In this document: positions 32,073 to 40,760 of the stretch, one piece after another | Position numbering within the stretch: position 1 is the first letter of the stretch | Layout: each line of letters starts with the position of its first letter | Assembly (NCBI RefSeq): GCF_001423485.1 | Contig: NZ_LMOD01000001.1 | Coordinates: 626,617 to 690,616 of the forward strand | Source: Microbacterium sp. Leaf320 | GTDB taxonomy: Bacteria > Actinomycetota > Actinomycetes > Actinomycetales > Microbacteriaceae | Length of the DNA stretch: 64,000 bases | Direction of reading: 5' to 3' | Made by a program: the position numbers and the translations under genes | The notes under the pieces: model-generated | Seen by the model: only the letters and a program-made list of their open reading frames with translations | Database searches by the model: none | Told to the model about the DNA's origin: nothing

Positions 32073-32074
32073 GG

Positions 32075-33079
32075 TCAGGCGTTCGTGCCGACCAGATCGG
32101 GGTGGTGGATCGCAGCCACGTCGGGATGCGCACGCAGCCGCGACTTCATGGCGTTCTCGCCGTAGGTGGCGTGGATCGGGTTGCTCGGATCCTCGGTGAT
32201 GCCGGTCGCCTCGGCGGCCAAGTCCGCCGGCAGTTCGAGGAGCGGCAGCTGCTGGTCGAGAGCCGGGTTGAAGAAGAACGGGATCGAGATGCGCTCCTCC
32301 GGCGCCCGGGGGGAGATCACGCGGTGATTCGTCGCTTTGAGGTAGCCGCCGGTGGCGTACTCCAGCAGTTCGCCGATGTTGACGACGAACGCTCCGGGCA
32401 CCGGGGGAGCCGACACCCACTCGCCGTTCCGCTCCACCTGTAGTCCGCCCTTGCCCGGCTCGACCCAGAGGAGGGTCAACACGCCGGAGTCCTTGTGCGC
32501 ACCGACGCCCTGCTGGGGCTCCGGCTCATGGGTGCCCGGGTAGCGGACGATCTTGATCAGGGTCGACGGGTCGCGGAACGGCTCGTCGAAGTACGTCTCC
32601 TCGGCGCCGAGGGTCGTGGCCCAGGCGCGCAGCAGCTTCTGTGCGATCTCGGTCAGTGTGTCGTGCCATTCGGTGACGACCGCCTTGAGTTCGGGCTGCG
32701 CTGCCGGCCACAGGTTGGGGCCCACCAGGCGGTTGAACGCCGGTCCGCCGTCGACGGGTTCGCGTTCGGGGCCGATGTCGATCTGCTCGCGCCAGTCGAC
32801 CTTGCCTTGGGTCCGCTCGCCGCCGATGCGGGTGTACCCGCGGAAGTGCGGGCTGTTGACGTTCTCGATCGCGAGCTTGTCCTCCTCCGGCAGAGCGAAG
32901 AAATCGAGCGCGGCCCGATGCAGGCGCGCTTCGAGCTCCGGCGAGATTCCCGTGCCGGTGAGGTAGAAGAAACCCACGTCGTGGGTGGCTGCCCGCAGGT
33001 CGTCGCGGAACCGTGCCGCGGCCTCGGGGCCGGCATCGAGCTGGGACAGGTCGAGGATGGGGAGCGAGAGATCAGCCAT
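32075..33079 (-). CDS. Isopenicillin N synthase-like 2-oxoglutarate/Fe(II) oxygenase
   Basis: A 334-residue double-stranded beta-helix oxygenase. An N-terminal DIOX_N region (SLPILDLSQLDAGP to about residue 105) is followed by the 2OG-Fe(II) core with GAHKDSGVLTLL (HxD iron ligands), KATNHRVISP (distal His) and ERISIPFFF (the R-x-S 2-oxoglutarate-binding motif). In such enzymes Fe(II) and 2-oxoglutarate oxidise small organic substrates. ATG at 33079 has TACGCT ending 6 nt upstream. It lies next to the iron-import operon but in opposite orientation. Substrate unknown. Confidence 0.88.
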   Translation of the reverse strand: MADLSLPILDLSQLDAGPEAAARFRDDLRAATHDVGFFYLTGTGISPELEARLHRAALDFFALPEEDKLAIENVNSPHFRGYTRIGGERTQGKVDWREQIDIGPEREPVDGGPAFNRLVGPNLWPAAQPELKAVVTEWHDTLTEIAQKLLRAWATTLGAEETYFDEPFRDPSTLIKIVRYPGTHEPEPQQGVGAHKDSGVLTLLWVEPGKGGLQVERNGEWVSAPPVPGAFVVNIGELLEYATGGYLKATNHRVISPRAPEERISIPFFFNPALDQQLPLLELPADLAAEATGITEDPSNPIHATYGENAMKSRLRAHPDVAAIHHPDLVGTNA

Positions 33080-33085
33080 TCATCG

Positions 33086-33091
33086 AGCGTA
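33086..33091 (-). promoter_or_regulatory. -10 hexamer of the oxygenase gene (leaderless)
   Basis: TACGCT, then 6 nt, then ATG 33079 on the minus strand. Confidence 0.45.
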
Positions 33092-33189
33092 GATCGGCTG
33101 CGGGGGAGTGCGGTCGAGTATTGCGCCGAATTACCACCGGTCGCGCGAGTGGGTGAAATGCCACCGCCGACGGAGTGCTAATCTCTCTT

Positions 33190-33209
33190 AGGTAAGGGAT
33201 GCCTTACCT
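33190..33209. promoter_or_regulatory. DtxR/IdeR-like iron box before efeU
   Basis: AGGTAAGG-GATG-CCTTACCT, perfect 8-bp arms, preceded by TTAGG to resemble the TTAGGTTAG half-site consensus. It follows a TAATCT hexamer (33179-33184), so it would cover the transcription start. The 4-bp centre is wider than the 19-bp classical box, which fits two overlapping dimer sites. Expected role: iron-dependent repression of efeUOB. Confidence 0.65.
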
Positions 33210-33235
33210 CATACTTTCCCAGAGAGTCTCCCTCC

Positions 33236-34186
33236 GTGCTCGCCACTTTCCTCATCGGTCTCCGCGAAGGCCTTGAAGCCGCGCTCGTCGTCGGCATCCT
33301 CGTCGCCTACCTCCGTCGCCTCGGTCGAGGTGACGCGTTGCCCCGGCTCTGGGCCGGTGTGGTGCTTGCGATCGCCCTCGCTCTGGGAATCGGAGCGGTG
33401 CTCACCTTCGGCGCGTACTCGCTGACGTTCGAGGCGCAGGAGCTCATCGGCGGGATGCTCTCGCTGCTCGCCGTAGGCATGGTCACGTGGATGATCTTCT
33501 GGATGCAGAAGGCCGGCCGCACGATGAAGGCGACGCTCGAAGGCGGGCTCGACCGCGCTCTCACGCAGGGCGGCATCTGGGCCCTGATCGCGATCGGCTT
33601 CGTCTCGGTCGCGAGGGAGGGAATCGAGACGACGCTTCTGCTGTGGTCGATGGTCCAGTCCTTCGGAGATGCTCCCTCGGCGCTGCTCGGCGCCGTGCTG
33701 GGTCTTCTCGCCGCGGTCCTGATCGGATGGCTGCTCGCGCGTGGCGCCGTGCGGTTGGATCTGCGTCGCTTCTTCACCTGGACGAGCGGCTTCCTCGTCA
33801 TCGTCGCGGCGGGCGTGCTCGCCTACGCGATCATGGACCTGCAGGATGCCGGCGCGCTGCCAGGTCCCTTCACCGCCGTCGCCCCGATCGATGCCGCGAC
33901 AGGTGCCGTCGCCCTCGGGTGGGCGGCCTTCCCGTTCGGCTGGGCGTTCGATGTCACTAGCGTCATCGCCCCCGACAGCGTCTGGGCGACGATCCTGCAG
34001 GCGACCGTCGGATTCATGCCGCGTATGACCTGGCTCCAGGTCACCGCGTGGGCGATGTATCTCGTCGTCGTCGGATTCTTCTTCGTCCGGGGGCTCCGCA
34101 CCCGTCGGGCCGTCACGCCTCGTCCGCCGACCTCCGCAGACGAGGACGCGTCGGCATCCACTCTCACCCAGCAAGGAGCAGCATGA
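33236..34186 (+). CDS. efeU: Ferrous iron permease EfeU (FTR1 family)
   Basis: A 316-residue membrane permease with seven predicted helices. The two R-E-G-x-E motifs of the FTR1 family, REGLEAAL (near residue 10) and REGIETTL (about 127-134), carry the iron-binding glutamates. It imports iron across the membrane using the periplasmic EfeO and EfeB. GTG at 33236 is the start that keeps the first helix with REGLE. It heads an efeUOB operon overlapping efeO by 4 bp, under an iron box. Confidence 0.95.
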   Translation: MLATFLIGLREGLEAALVVGILVAYLRRLGRGDALPRLWAGVVLAIALALGIGAVLTFGAYSLTFEAQELIGGMLSLLAVGMVTWMIFWMQKAGRTMKATLEGGLDRALTQGGIWALIAIGFVSVAREGIETTLLLWSMVQSFGDAPSALLGAVLGLLAAVLIGWLLARGAVRLDLRRFFTWTSGFLVIVAAGVLAYAIMDLQDAGALPGPFTAVAPIDAATGAVALGWAAFPFGWAFDVTSVIAPDSVWATILQATVGFMPRMTWLQVTAWAMYLVVVGFFFVRGLRTRRAVTPRPPTSADEDASASTLTQQGAA

Positions 34187-35415
34187 CCACCTCTCGCCGA
34201 ATCCTCGGTGCCGTCGCAGCCGCCGGAGCTGCCGCACTTCTCCTGAGCGGCTGTGTCGCCAAGAGCGACGTCGCGGCCGGCGCGGCCTTCGACGTCTCGT
34301 CGACCGACTCGGAGTGCGCCGTGTCGGGCGCGACCGCGAAGAGCGGAACGCTCACGTTCGACGTCACGAACGACAGCGGTCAGACGTCCGAGTTCTATCT
34401 GCTCGCGGACGACGGACTGCGCATCGTCGGAGAGGTCGAGAACATCGCCCCCTCCGCGTCGCGGACCCTGACAGTCGTGGCCCAGCCGGGGAAGTATTTC
34501 ACGCTCTGCAAGCCGGGCATGATCGGCGAGGGCGTCGGCAAGTCGGAGTTCACCGTGACGGGCGACCGGGTCGCCGTCGCAGGCGAGGATGCCGAGCAGA
34601 AGCAGCAGGCCGTCGATCTGTACGCCGCGTTCGTGAAGGACCAGGTCGGGCAGCTCGTCCCGTCGGTCGACGAGCTCGTCGCCGCCTACGAATCGGGCGA
34701 CGACGAGACGGCACGCGCCCTCTTCCCGCAGACACGAGCCTTCTACGAGCGGATCGAGCCCGTCGCCGAGGCTCTCGGCACACTCGACCCGCGAATCGAC
34801 TACCGCGAGGTGGATGCCGTGGCCGAGGGACTCGACTGGACGGGCTTCCACCGCATCGAGAAGGACCTCTGGGTGCCAGCACAGGACGCGCTCAACGCCG
34901 ACGGCGAGACGCCTGCCTGGCAGGACTGGGCGCCGTCCACCACCGAGGAGCGGGCCGAGTACGGCGACCAGCTGCTCGCCGACGTGCAGGAGCTGTACGA
35001 CTACGTGCACTCCGACGACTTCACCACGGCGCTCGACGACCAGGGCATCGGCGGCATCTCGAACGGCGCGATCGCGCTGCTCGACGAGGTCGCGACCGGA
35101 AAGATCTCCGGCGAGGAGGACTGGTGGTCCGGCACCGACCTCTACGACTTCGCGGCCAACGTCGAAGGCTCCAAGATGGCGTTCTCGCTCGTGCAGGACT
35201 TCGCCGCCGCGCAGGGCGATGACGGCGAGACGCTCGTCACCGAGATCGAGGACGGGTACGCGGCTCTCGAGGCGTCCCTGGCGGCTCACGGTTCGCTGGC
35301 CGACGGCTTCGTCGGATACGCCGCGCTGACGGATGCCGACAAGCGTGAGTTCACCGACCTCATCAACGCCCTCGCCGAGCCGCTGTCGCAGCTCACCGGC
35401 ACGGTCCTCGACTGA
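34183..35415 (+). CDS. efeO: Iron uptake lipoprotein EfeO (M75/imelysin)
   Basis: A 410-residue lipoprotein: signal peptide with lipobox LSGC (Cys24), then a cupredoxin-like domain (about 40-145), then the M75/imelysin helical domain with the HxxE motif in GFHRIEKDLW. EfeO captures iron at the cell surface and presents it to EfeU. ATG at 34183 overlaps the efeU stop (ATGA) and has AAGGAGCAG upstream. Together with efeU and efeB it forms a complete system. Confidence 0.95.
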   Translation: MTTSRRILGAVAAAGAAALLLSGCVAKSDVAAGAAFDVSSTDSECAVSGATAKSGTLTFDVTNDSGQTSEFYLLADDGLRIVGEVENIAPSASRTLTVVAQPGKYFTLCKPGMIGEGVGKSEFTVTGDRVAVAGEDAEQKQQAVDLYAAFVKDQVGQLVPSVDELVAAYESGDDETARALFPQTRAFYERIEPVAEALGTLDPRIDYREVDAVAEGLDWTGFHRIEKDLWVPAQDALNADGETPAWQDWAPSTTEERAEYGDQLLADVQELYDYVHSDDFTTALDDQGIGGISNGAIALLDEVATGKISGEEDWWSGTDLYDFAANVEGSKMAFSLVQDFAAAQGDDGETLVTEIEDGYAALEASLAAHGSLADGFVGYAALTDADKREFTDLINALAEPLSQLTGTVLD

Positions 35416-35437
35416 TACGACGGGTACGATCTCGCAG

Positions 35438-36751
35438 GTGGACGAACGCTCGAACGATGCTCTGGCCGCCGACTCCGTGACGGAGGAGGCAGCCGCGGCG
35501 ACCGCGCCGACAGGTCTCAGCAGACGAGGACTCCTCGGTCTGGCGCTCGGCGGCGGGGTGGCCTCTCTCGCGGTCGGAGTAGGAGCCGGGCTTACCGGCG
35601 GAGTCGCTCTCGGCCGTGCCAGGGCTCATGCCGATGCCGAACACGCATACGACTTCTTCGGTGCGCATCAGGCCGGCATCACCACCCCCGTGCAGGAGCA
35701 TCTGCACTTCGCATCGTTCGACATGATGCCCCGCACCGATCGCGATGACCTGATCACACTGCTGCAGGACTGGACGTACGCCGCCTCCCGGATGACCCAG
35801 GGTCTCGAGGTGAGCGCGACCGGTGCGGTCGGCGGCGATGCTGAGGTGCCGCCTGACGACACGGGAGAGGCGCTCGGGCTGCCCGCGGCAGGTCTGACCA
35901 TCACGATCGGCTTCGGCCCCGGACTGTTCGAGAACGAGGACGGCGACCGGTACGGCATCGCGTCCGGCCGTCCGGCCGCCCTCGAGCGTCTGCCCGCCTT
36001 CCTCGGCGACGACCTGGATCCGCAGACGTCCCACGGCGATCTCTGCATCCAAGCCTGCGCGGATGATCCTCAGGTCGCCGTTCACGCGATCCGCAACCTC
36101 AGCCGCATCGCCTTCGGGCGTGCGAAGCTGCGCTGGTCGCAGCTCGGCTTCGGCAAGACCTCCCGCACGACATCGGATCAGGCGACCCCGCGAAACCTCT
36201 TCGGGTTCAAGGACGGCACCGCGAACATCCTCGCCGACGACTCCGCCGCTCTCGACGAGAACGTCTGGGTGGGGGCGTCCGACGAGCCCGCATGGATGAC
36301 GGGCGGCTCGTACCTGGTCGCCCGCAAGATCGCGATGCTGATCGAGACGTGGGATCGCGTACGGCTCTCCGAGCAGGATGCGATCGTCGGACGGGACAAG
36401 GGCGCGGGGGCCCCGCTGTCGGGTGGTGACGAGTTCACCGCACCCGACTTCGGCACCTCGGCCATCGACGCCAACGCGCACGTTCGCCTGGCGCACCCCG
36501 ATCAGAACGACGGAACCCGCATCCTCCGCCGCGGGTTCAACTACGTCAACGGCAACAACGACCTCGGGCGCCTCGATGCCGGGCTGTTCTTCCTGTCGTA
36601 TCAGCGCGATCCGGCGCAGTTCATCACCCTGCAGCGACGGCTGTCGACGGATCTCATGAACGAGTACATCAGGCACGTGGGCTCGGGGATCTGGGCGATC
36701 CCGGCCGGTGCGACGCCGGGGTCGTACGTCGGCGCCGAGCTCTTCTCCTGA
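35438..36751 (+). CDS. efeB: Dyp-type peroxidase EfeB
   Basis: A 437-residue haem peroxidase with a Tat-type signal (SRRGLLGLALGG at about residues 28-40, after an unusually long 25-residue N-region). The Dyp core has GFKDGT, which contains the catalytic aspartate, plus the proximal-ligand region and RRGFNY. EfeB oxidises or handles haem and iron with EfeUO outside the membrane. GTG at 35438 is 22 bp after efeO; the ribosome site is weak, so the precise start is uncertain. It is the last gene of the operon and convergent with the serine hydrolase gene. Confidence 0.93.
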   Translation: MDERSNDALAADSVTEEAAAATAPTGLSRRGLLGLALGGGVASLAVGVGAGLTGGVALGRARAHADAEHAYDFFGAHQAGITTPVQEHLHFASFDMMPRTDRDDLITLLQDWTYAASRMTQGLEVSATGAVGGDAEVPPDDTGEALGLPAAGLTITIGFGPGLFENEDGDRYGIASGRPAALERLPAFLGDDLDPQTSHGDLCIQACADDPQVAVHAIRNLSRIAFGRAKLRWSQLGFGKTSRTTSDQATPRNLFGFKDGTANILADDSAALDENVWVGASDEPAWMTGGSYLVARKIAMLIETWDRVRLSEQDAIVGRDKGAGAPLSGGDEFTAPDFGTSAIDANAHVRLAHPDQNDGTRILRRGFNYVNGNNDLGRLDAGLFFLSYQRDPAQFITLQRRLSTDLMNEYIRHVGSGIWAIPAGATPGSYVGAELFS

Positions 36752-36764
36752 CGCGAGATCGCAG

Positions 36765-37628
36765 TCAGGCGCCGAGGGCGTCGACCACGAACACGGACAT
36801 CGCGTCCGCGCCGAAGTGGTCGTCCGCCGTGATGGTGACGACCGCGTCATCGCAGAAGATCAGCAGCTGCCCGTAGGCGCCGTGCAGGCGCCACGCAGTG
36901 CCTGGGCCGTCCCACCCCGACAGCGCGTAGCGCTCGTAGGCGGGGTTCGCGCCCGCCACCACCCAGTCGGAGTGCATCTCGTCGATCACCGATGCAGGGA
37001 CGAGGCGTCGCCCCTCCCACTCGCCGCGGTCGCGGATGAGTCGTCCGAGGAGCGCGAGCTCCTCGGTGCGCAGGGCGATGCCACTCCCCGCGACGATTCG
37101 TCCCCGAGGGCAGCGCTCCCACTCGATGTCATCGATTCCGAGTGGTTCGAGCAGCCTCGGGGTCAGGAAGTCGACGATGTCGCCGACCCGCGCGGCGAGC
37201 ACGGTCATCGCCGTGTAGGTGCTGGCGTTGGAGTACTGGAAGACGCGCCCGCGCGACGGGCGTGAGAGGAACTCCCGCGCCAGATCCGGCCAGTCGGTCA
37301 TCAGGGTCTCGGACCAGGGGAGGTCGATGCCGCTCGACATGGACAGCAGGTGTCGGAGCGTGACCTGATCGACGCCGTCACCGAGGGCGAAGTCCGGCAG
37401 GTGCTCGGCCACCGGTTCATCCAGCGAGATCAGGCCCTCGTCGGCGGCGAGACCTGCAGCGAGCACGGACACGCCCTTCGCGACCGAGTGGATCTCCTCC
37501 CGGACATCGGGGGTCCACCGGTGCTCTGCGACATCGTTGCCGACGCGGACATGAAGCCCGTGGGCACCGAAGCCCGATGCATCCGCATGATCCACGATCC
37601 GGTCGCGGATCTGCTGGGCTCGGGTCAC
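36765..37628 (-). CDS. Beta-lactamase-family serine hydrolase
   Basis: A 287-residue penicillin-binding-protein-like hydrolase of class C type. The SxxK motif is SVAKG near residue 48, YSN follows in the FQYSNASTY segment, and the third motif region lies at HGAYG near the C-terminus. No signal peptide is visible, so it may be cytosolic. Activity could be esterase or peptidase. GTG at 37628 overlaps the acyltransferase stop (GTGA), so it is the second gene of that operon. Confidence 0.85.
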   Translation of the reverse strand: MTRAQQIRDRIVDHADASGFGAHGLHVRVGNDVAEHRWTPDVREEIHSVAKGVSVLAAGLAADEGLISLDEPVAEHLPDFALGDGVDQVTLRHLLSMSSGIDLPWSETLMTDWPDLAREFLSRPSRGRVFQYSNASTYTAMTVLAARVGDIVDFLTPRLLEPLGIDDIEWERCPRGRIVAGSGIALRTEELALLGRLIRDRGEWEGRRLVPASVIDEMHSDWVVAGANPAYERYALSGWDGPGTAWRLHGAYGQLLIFCDDAVVTITADDHFGADAMSVFVVDALGA

Positions 37629-38782
37629 TCCTTCAGGCTAGCGGCTGCCGTCTGGCGCGGCCGACGGGAGCCGGTGGGATCGCTGCGGTGCCCCTCGCGG
37701 CTCGCGAGCTCCGGATCCCGGAAGAGCCACCGGGGGCGAGGCTCGACGAGAGGTCGGAACAGCCAGCGCACGGGCTTGGTGGCGAGCGCCAGGGCCAGCA
37801 CCACCGACAGCAGAGTCACGAGCGGCAGCCACAGCCATGTCGGGTCGAGGTCGCGCAGCACCCCGGTCTCGCGGAACGGGTAGAGCACGAACGAGTGCAG
37901 CAGGAACACGTACATCGTGTATTGACCGAATCGCGTCCACCAGTGTGTGCCTCGGGGGATCAGAGCGAAGAACGCGGCACTCAGGATCACCGCCAGCAGC
38001 ATCAGCGCGACACGCACGCCGCCGGCCCACCACTGCTCTCCGCCGAGGTCCGCGTACGCGTCCTCGTAGAACAGCCAGTGGCGCAGGTCGATCTTCTCCC
38101 AGACATCGATCCAGCGCCAGGCGACGAATCCGGCTGCACCGAGCAGCAGGAGGCTGACCGCACGGATCCACCACGGGCGGACGTCGAGGAGACGGAATCG
38201 GTTGACGGTGTCGCGCTCGCGCAGCCACCAGCCGAGCGCGAAGAACGGCAGCAGACCGAGCGTCCGTGACAGCGAGAACGTGCTGTCGACGTTCGGGAGG
38301 TATCCCACTCCGATCGAGATGATGACGGTCCACAGCAGAGGCCAGCGCAGCAGCGCCAGGTAGGGGAGGACGAGACGGAAGATGCCGAGGGCCAGCAGGA
38401 ACCAGAGCGTCCACGACGGCTTGGTGAAGTTCGGGTCGGCCTGTCCTTCGACCAGCCACTTCGTGAGGGTCCAGAGGAACTCGAAGATGACGTAGGGGAG
38501 GAGGATGTCGGTGATGACACGGGCCATCTGCACGCGGGTGGGGGAGCCCGACTTCGAGAAGTACCCGGAGATGATCGCGAACGCCGGCATATGGAAGGCG
38601 TACAGCGCCAGGTAGGCCGCGAGGGCGATGTCGGAGTCGTAGGTGAGACGCTGGATCGCGTGCCCGAGGACGACGAGCACGATGCACGCGTAGCGTGCGT
38701 TGTCCCAGAACGGCACGCGCCTGCGGGGCTTCGGGACGGATCCGGCGGCGGGGTTCGTCATGTCGGCTCCGGCGGTGTTCAT
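37625..38782 (-). CDS. Acyltransferase 3 family membrane protein
   Basis: A 385-residue integral membrane O-acyltransferase with about ten helices. FWDNARYACIVLVVLGHAIQRL carries the conserved histidine of the OafA/YrhL family, and AFAIISGYFSK follows in the second helix. Family members acylate cell-surface sugars or lipids. The C-terminal tail is short and basic. ATG at 38782 is supported by TAGCCT ending 6 nt before it (38789-38794); ATG 38761 is an alternative. It is co-transcribed with the serine hydrolase gene. Confidence 0.87.
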   Translation of the reverse strand: MNTAGADMTNPAAGSVPKPRRRVPFWDNARYACIVLVVLGHAIQRLTYDSDIALAAYLALYAFHMPAFAIISGYFSKSGSPTRVQMARVITDILLPYVIFEFLWTLTKWLVEGQADPNFTKPSWTLWFLLALGIFRLVLPYLALLRWPLLWTVIISIGVGYLPNVDSTFSLSRTLGLLPFFALGWWLRERDTVNRFRLLDVRPWWIRAVSLLLLGAAGFVAWRWIDVWEKIDLRHWLFYEDAYADLGGEQWWAGGVRVALMLLAVILSAAFFALIPRGTHWWTRFGQYTMYVFLLHSFVLYPFRETGVLRDLDPTWLWLPLVTLLSVVLALALATKPVRWLFRPLVEPRPRWLFRDPELASREGHRSDPTGSRRPRQTAAASLKE

Positions 38783-38788
38783 CCTCCG

Positions 38789-38794
38789 AGGCTA
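38789..38794 (-). promoter_or_regulatory. -10 hexamer of the acyltransferase operon
   Basis: TAGCCT, 6 nt before ATG 38782. Confidence 0.45.
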
Positions 38795-38822
38795 CTCGGG
38801 GAATAAAGTTGCTCGCATCGCG

Positions 38823-38852
38823 TTGACTCAGATACATTCAAATGAATAGAAC
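38823..38852 (+). promoter_or_regulatory. Promoter of the LLM flavin operon with an overlapping dyad
   Basis: TTGACT (38823-38828), 18-bp spacer and TAGAAC (38847-38852). Within the spacer lies TACATTCA-AA-TGAATAGA (38833-38850), which shares 7 of 8 bases of its left half with the dyad before the YceI gene. A repressor bound here would block RNA polymerase. Confidence 0.6.
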
Positions 38853-38890
38853 CGGATGCAGGGCATCGGTTCGGAGAAGACGGAGCAATC

Positions 38891-40114
38891 ATGAGTGAGC
38901 AGGCAGGCGTCCCGGTGCAGTTCGGCATCATGTCGGTCAGCGACATCACCCGCGACCCCACCACAGGCGTCACGCCGAGTGAGCAGGAGCGGATCAAGGC
39001 GACGCTGGCGATCGCCAAGCACAGCGAAGAGGTCGGCCTCGACGTCTTCGCGATCGGCGAGCACCACAACCCTCCGTTCTGGTCCTCGAGCCCCACGACG
39101 TTCCTCGCGGCGCTCGCCGCCCAGACCGAGCGACTCATCGTGTCGACCTCGACGACGCTGATCACCACGAACGACCCCGTGCGCATCGCCGAGGAGTACG
39201 CGATGCTGCAGCACGTCTCGGACGGACGTATGGACCTCATGCTCGGCCGCGGCAACACCGGGCCGGTCTACCCCTGGTTCGGGCAGGACATCCGTCAGGG
39301 GCTTCCGCTCGCGATCGAGAACTACGCGCTGCTGCACAAGCTGTGGCGTGAGGACGTCGTCGACTGGGAGGGCAAGTTCCGCACCCCGCTGCAGGGCTTC
39401 ACCTCCACTCCCCGCCCGCTCGACGGCGTCGCTCCGTTCGTCTGGCACGGATCGATCCGTACGCCGGAGATCGCCGAGCAGGCCGCTTACTACGGCGACG
39501 GCTTCTTCGCGAACAACATCTTCTGGCCCAAGGAGCACTACCAGCGCCTGATCGAGCTCTACCGGCAGCGCTACGCGCACTACGGACACGGCACGCCGGA
39601 GCAGGCCATCGTCGGTCTCGGCGGTCAGGTGTTCATGGCGGCGAAGTCGCAGGACGCCGTGAACCAGTTCCGCCCGTACTTCGACAACGCCCCGGTCTAC
39701 GGACATGGTCCGAGCATGGAGGACTTCACCGAGATGACCCCGCTCACGGTGGGCTCACCTCAGCAGGTCATCGACCGGTACGCCGCGATGCGCGAGCACT
39801 ACGGCGACTACCAGCGCCAGCTGTTCCTGATCGACCACGCGGGCCTTCCCCTGAAGACGGTGCTCGAGCAGCTCGACATCCTTGGCTCCGAGGTCGTTCC
39901 GGTGCTCCGCAAGGAGCTCGCGAAGGATCGCCCGGCGAGCGTGCCGGATGCCCCGACCCACGCGTCGCGGGTGAAGGCCGAGTTCGGCGACGGTCCCACG
40001 CGTCAGGCACGCCCCGGCGCGAACCGCGGCGACAACCTGACGGGCGACTCTCCCTACCAGGACACCCCGGCTCCGGCCGGTGCCGCCTTCGGGCTCAGCC
40101 GGAAGGAGGCCTGA
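38891..40114 (+). CDS. LLM-class flavin monooxygenase (CE1758 type)
   Basis: A 407-residue luciferase-like monooxygenase of the bacterial luciferase alpha/beta fold: FGIMSVSDITRDPTTG, IGEHHNPPFWSSSPTTFLAALAAQT (active-site His pair) and YGDGFFANNIFWPKEHYQ. It needs reduced FMN supplied by the reductase encoded next. The C-terminus has a 50-residue extra tail (from about 355) rich in Pro/Arg/Gly, of unclear role. ATG at 38891 follows GGAGCAATC. It is co-transcribed with the FMN reductase gene one base downstream. Confidence 0.93.
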   Translation: MSEQAGVPVQFGIMSVSDITRDPTTGVTPSEQERIKATLAIAKHSEEVGLDVFAIGEHHNPPFWSSSPTTFLAALAAQTERLIVSTSTTLITTNDPVRIAEEYAMLQHVSDGRMDLMLGRGNTGPVYPWFGQDIRQGLPLAIENYALLHKLWREDVVDWEGKFRTPLQGFTSTPRPLDGVAPFVWHGSIRTPEIAEQAAYYGDGFFANNIFWPKEHYQRLIELYRQRYAHYGHGTPEQAIVGLGGQVFMAAKSQDAVNQFRPYFDNAPVYGHGPSMEDFTEMTPLTVGSPQQVIDRYAAMREHYGDYQRQLFLIDHAGLPLKTVLEQLDILGSEVVPVLRKELAKDRPASVPDAPTHASRVKAEFGDGPTRQARPGANRGDNLTGDSPYQDTPAPAGAAFGLSRKEA

Positions 40115-40115
40115 G

Positions 40116-40760
40116 ATGGCCACTCGCCGGATCGCCGTCGTCTCTGCGGGGCTCTCGAACCCCTCGTCGACGCGGATGCTCGCGGATCGTCTTGCGGCTG
40201 AGACCGTGAAGGCGCTCGCCGGGCACGACATCGACGCCAGCGTCGACGTGATCGAGCTGCGCGATTACGCGCATGACATCACGAACAACCTGCTGACGGG
40301 GTTCGCTCCGCCCGCGCTGGAGACCGCGATCAACACGGTCGTGTCGGCGGACGCCCTGATCGCCGTCACTCCGATCTTCTCGACGAGCTACAACGGACTG
40401 TTCAAGTCGTTCATCGACGTGCTCGACCCCGACGCGCTCACCGGCAAGCCGGTGCTGATCGGAGCCAACGCCGGCACGGCGAGGCACTCGCTGGCCATCG
40501 ACTATGCGATCCGCCCGCTGTTCGCGTACCTGCACGCCGAGGCCGTCTCCACGGGCGTTTTCGCGGCGTCCAGCGACTGGGGTGGGGCCGGAGACGACGT
40601 CGCGCCGCTCGCGAAGCGGGTCGAGAAGGGCGCACGAGAGCTCGCCGAGGCCATCGCGCGGCGCGAGACGACCGCGGTCGCAGATCCGTACGATCCGGCC
40701 ACGTACCTCGGTGAAGGGCGATCGTTCGGTCACATGCTCGGTGGTCTCGCCGGAGAATGA
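40116..40760 (+). CDS. NADPH-dependent FMN reductase (CE1759 type)
   Basis: A 214-residue flavodoxin-like reductase: AVVSAGLSNPSSTRMLADRLA (FMN phosphate loop), TPIFSTSYNGLFKSFIDVLDPDALTGKPVLIGANAGTARHS (the NADPH/FMN region). It reduces FMN for the upstream LLM monooxygenase. ATG at 40116 has GGAAGGAGG upstream and lies 1 bp after the previous stop. Its stop overlaps a possible ATG at 40757 of the next gene. Confidence 0.93.
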   Translation: MATRRIAVVSAGLSNPSSTRMLADRLAAETVKALAGHDIDASVDVIELRDYAHDITNNLLTGFAPPALETAINTVVSADALIAVTPIFSTSYNGLFKSFIDVLDPDALTGKPVLIGANAGTARHSLAIDYAIRPLFAYLHAEAVSTGVFAASSDWGGAGDDVAPLAKRVEKGARELAEAIARRETTAVADPYDPATYLGEGRSFGHMLGGLAGE

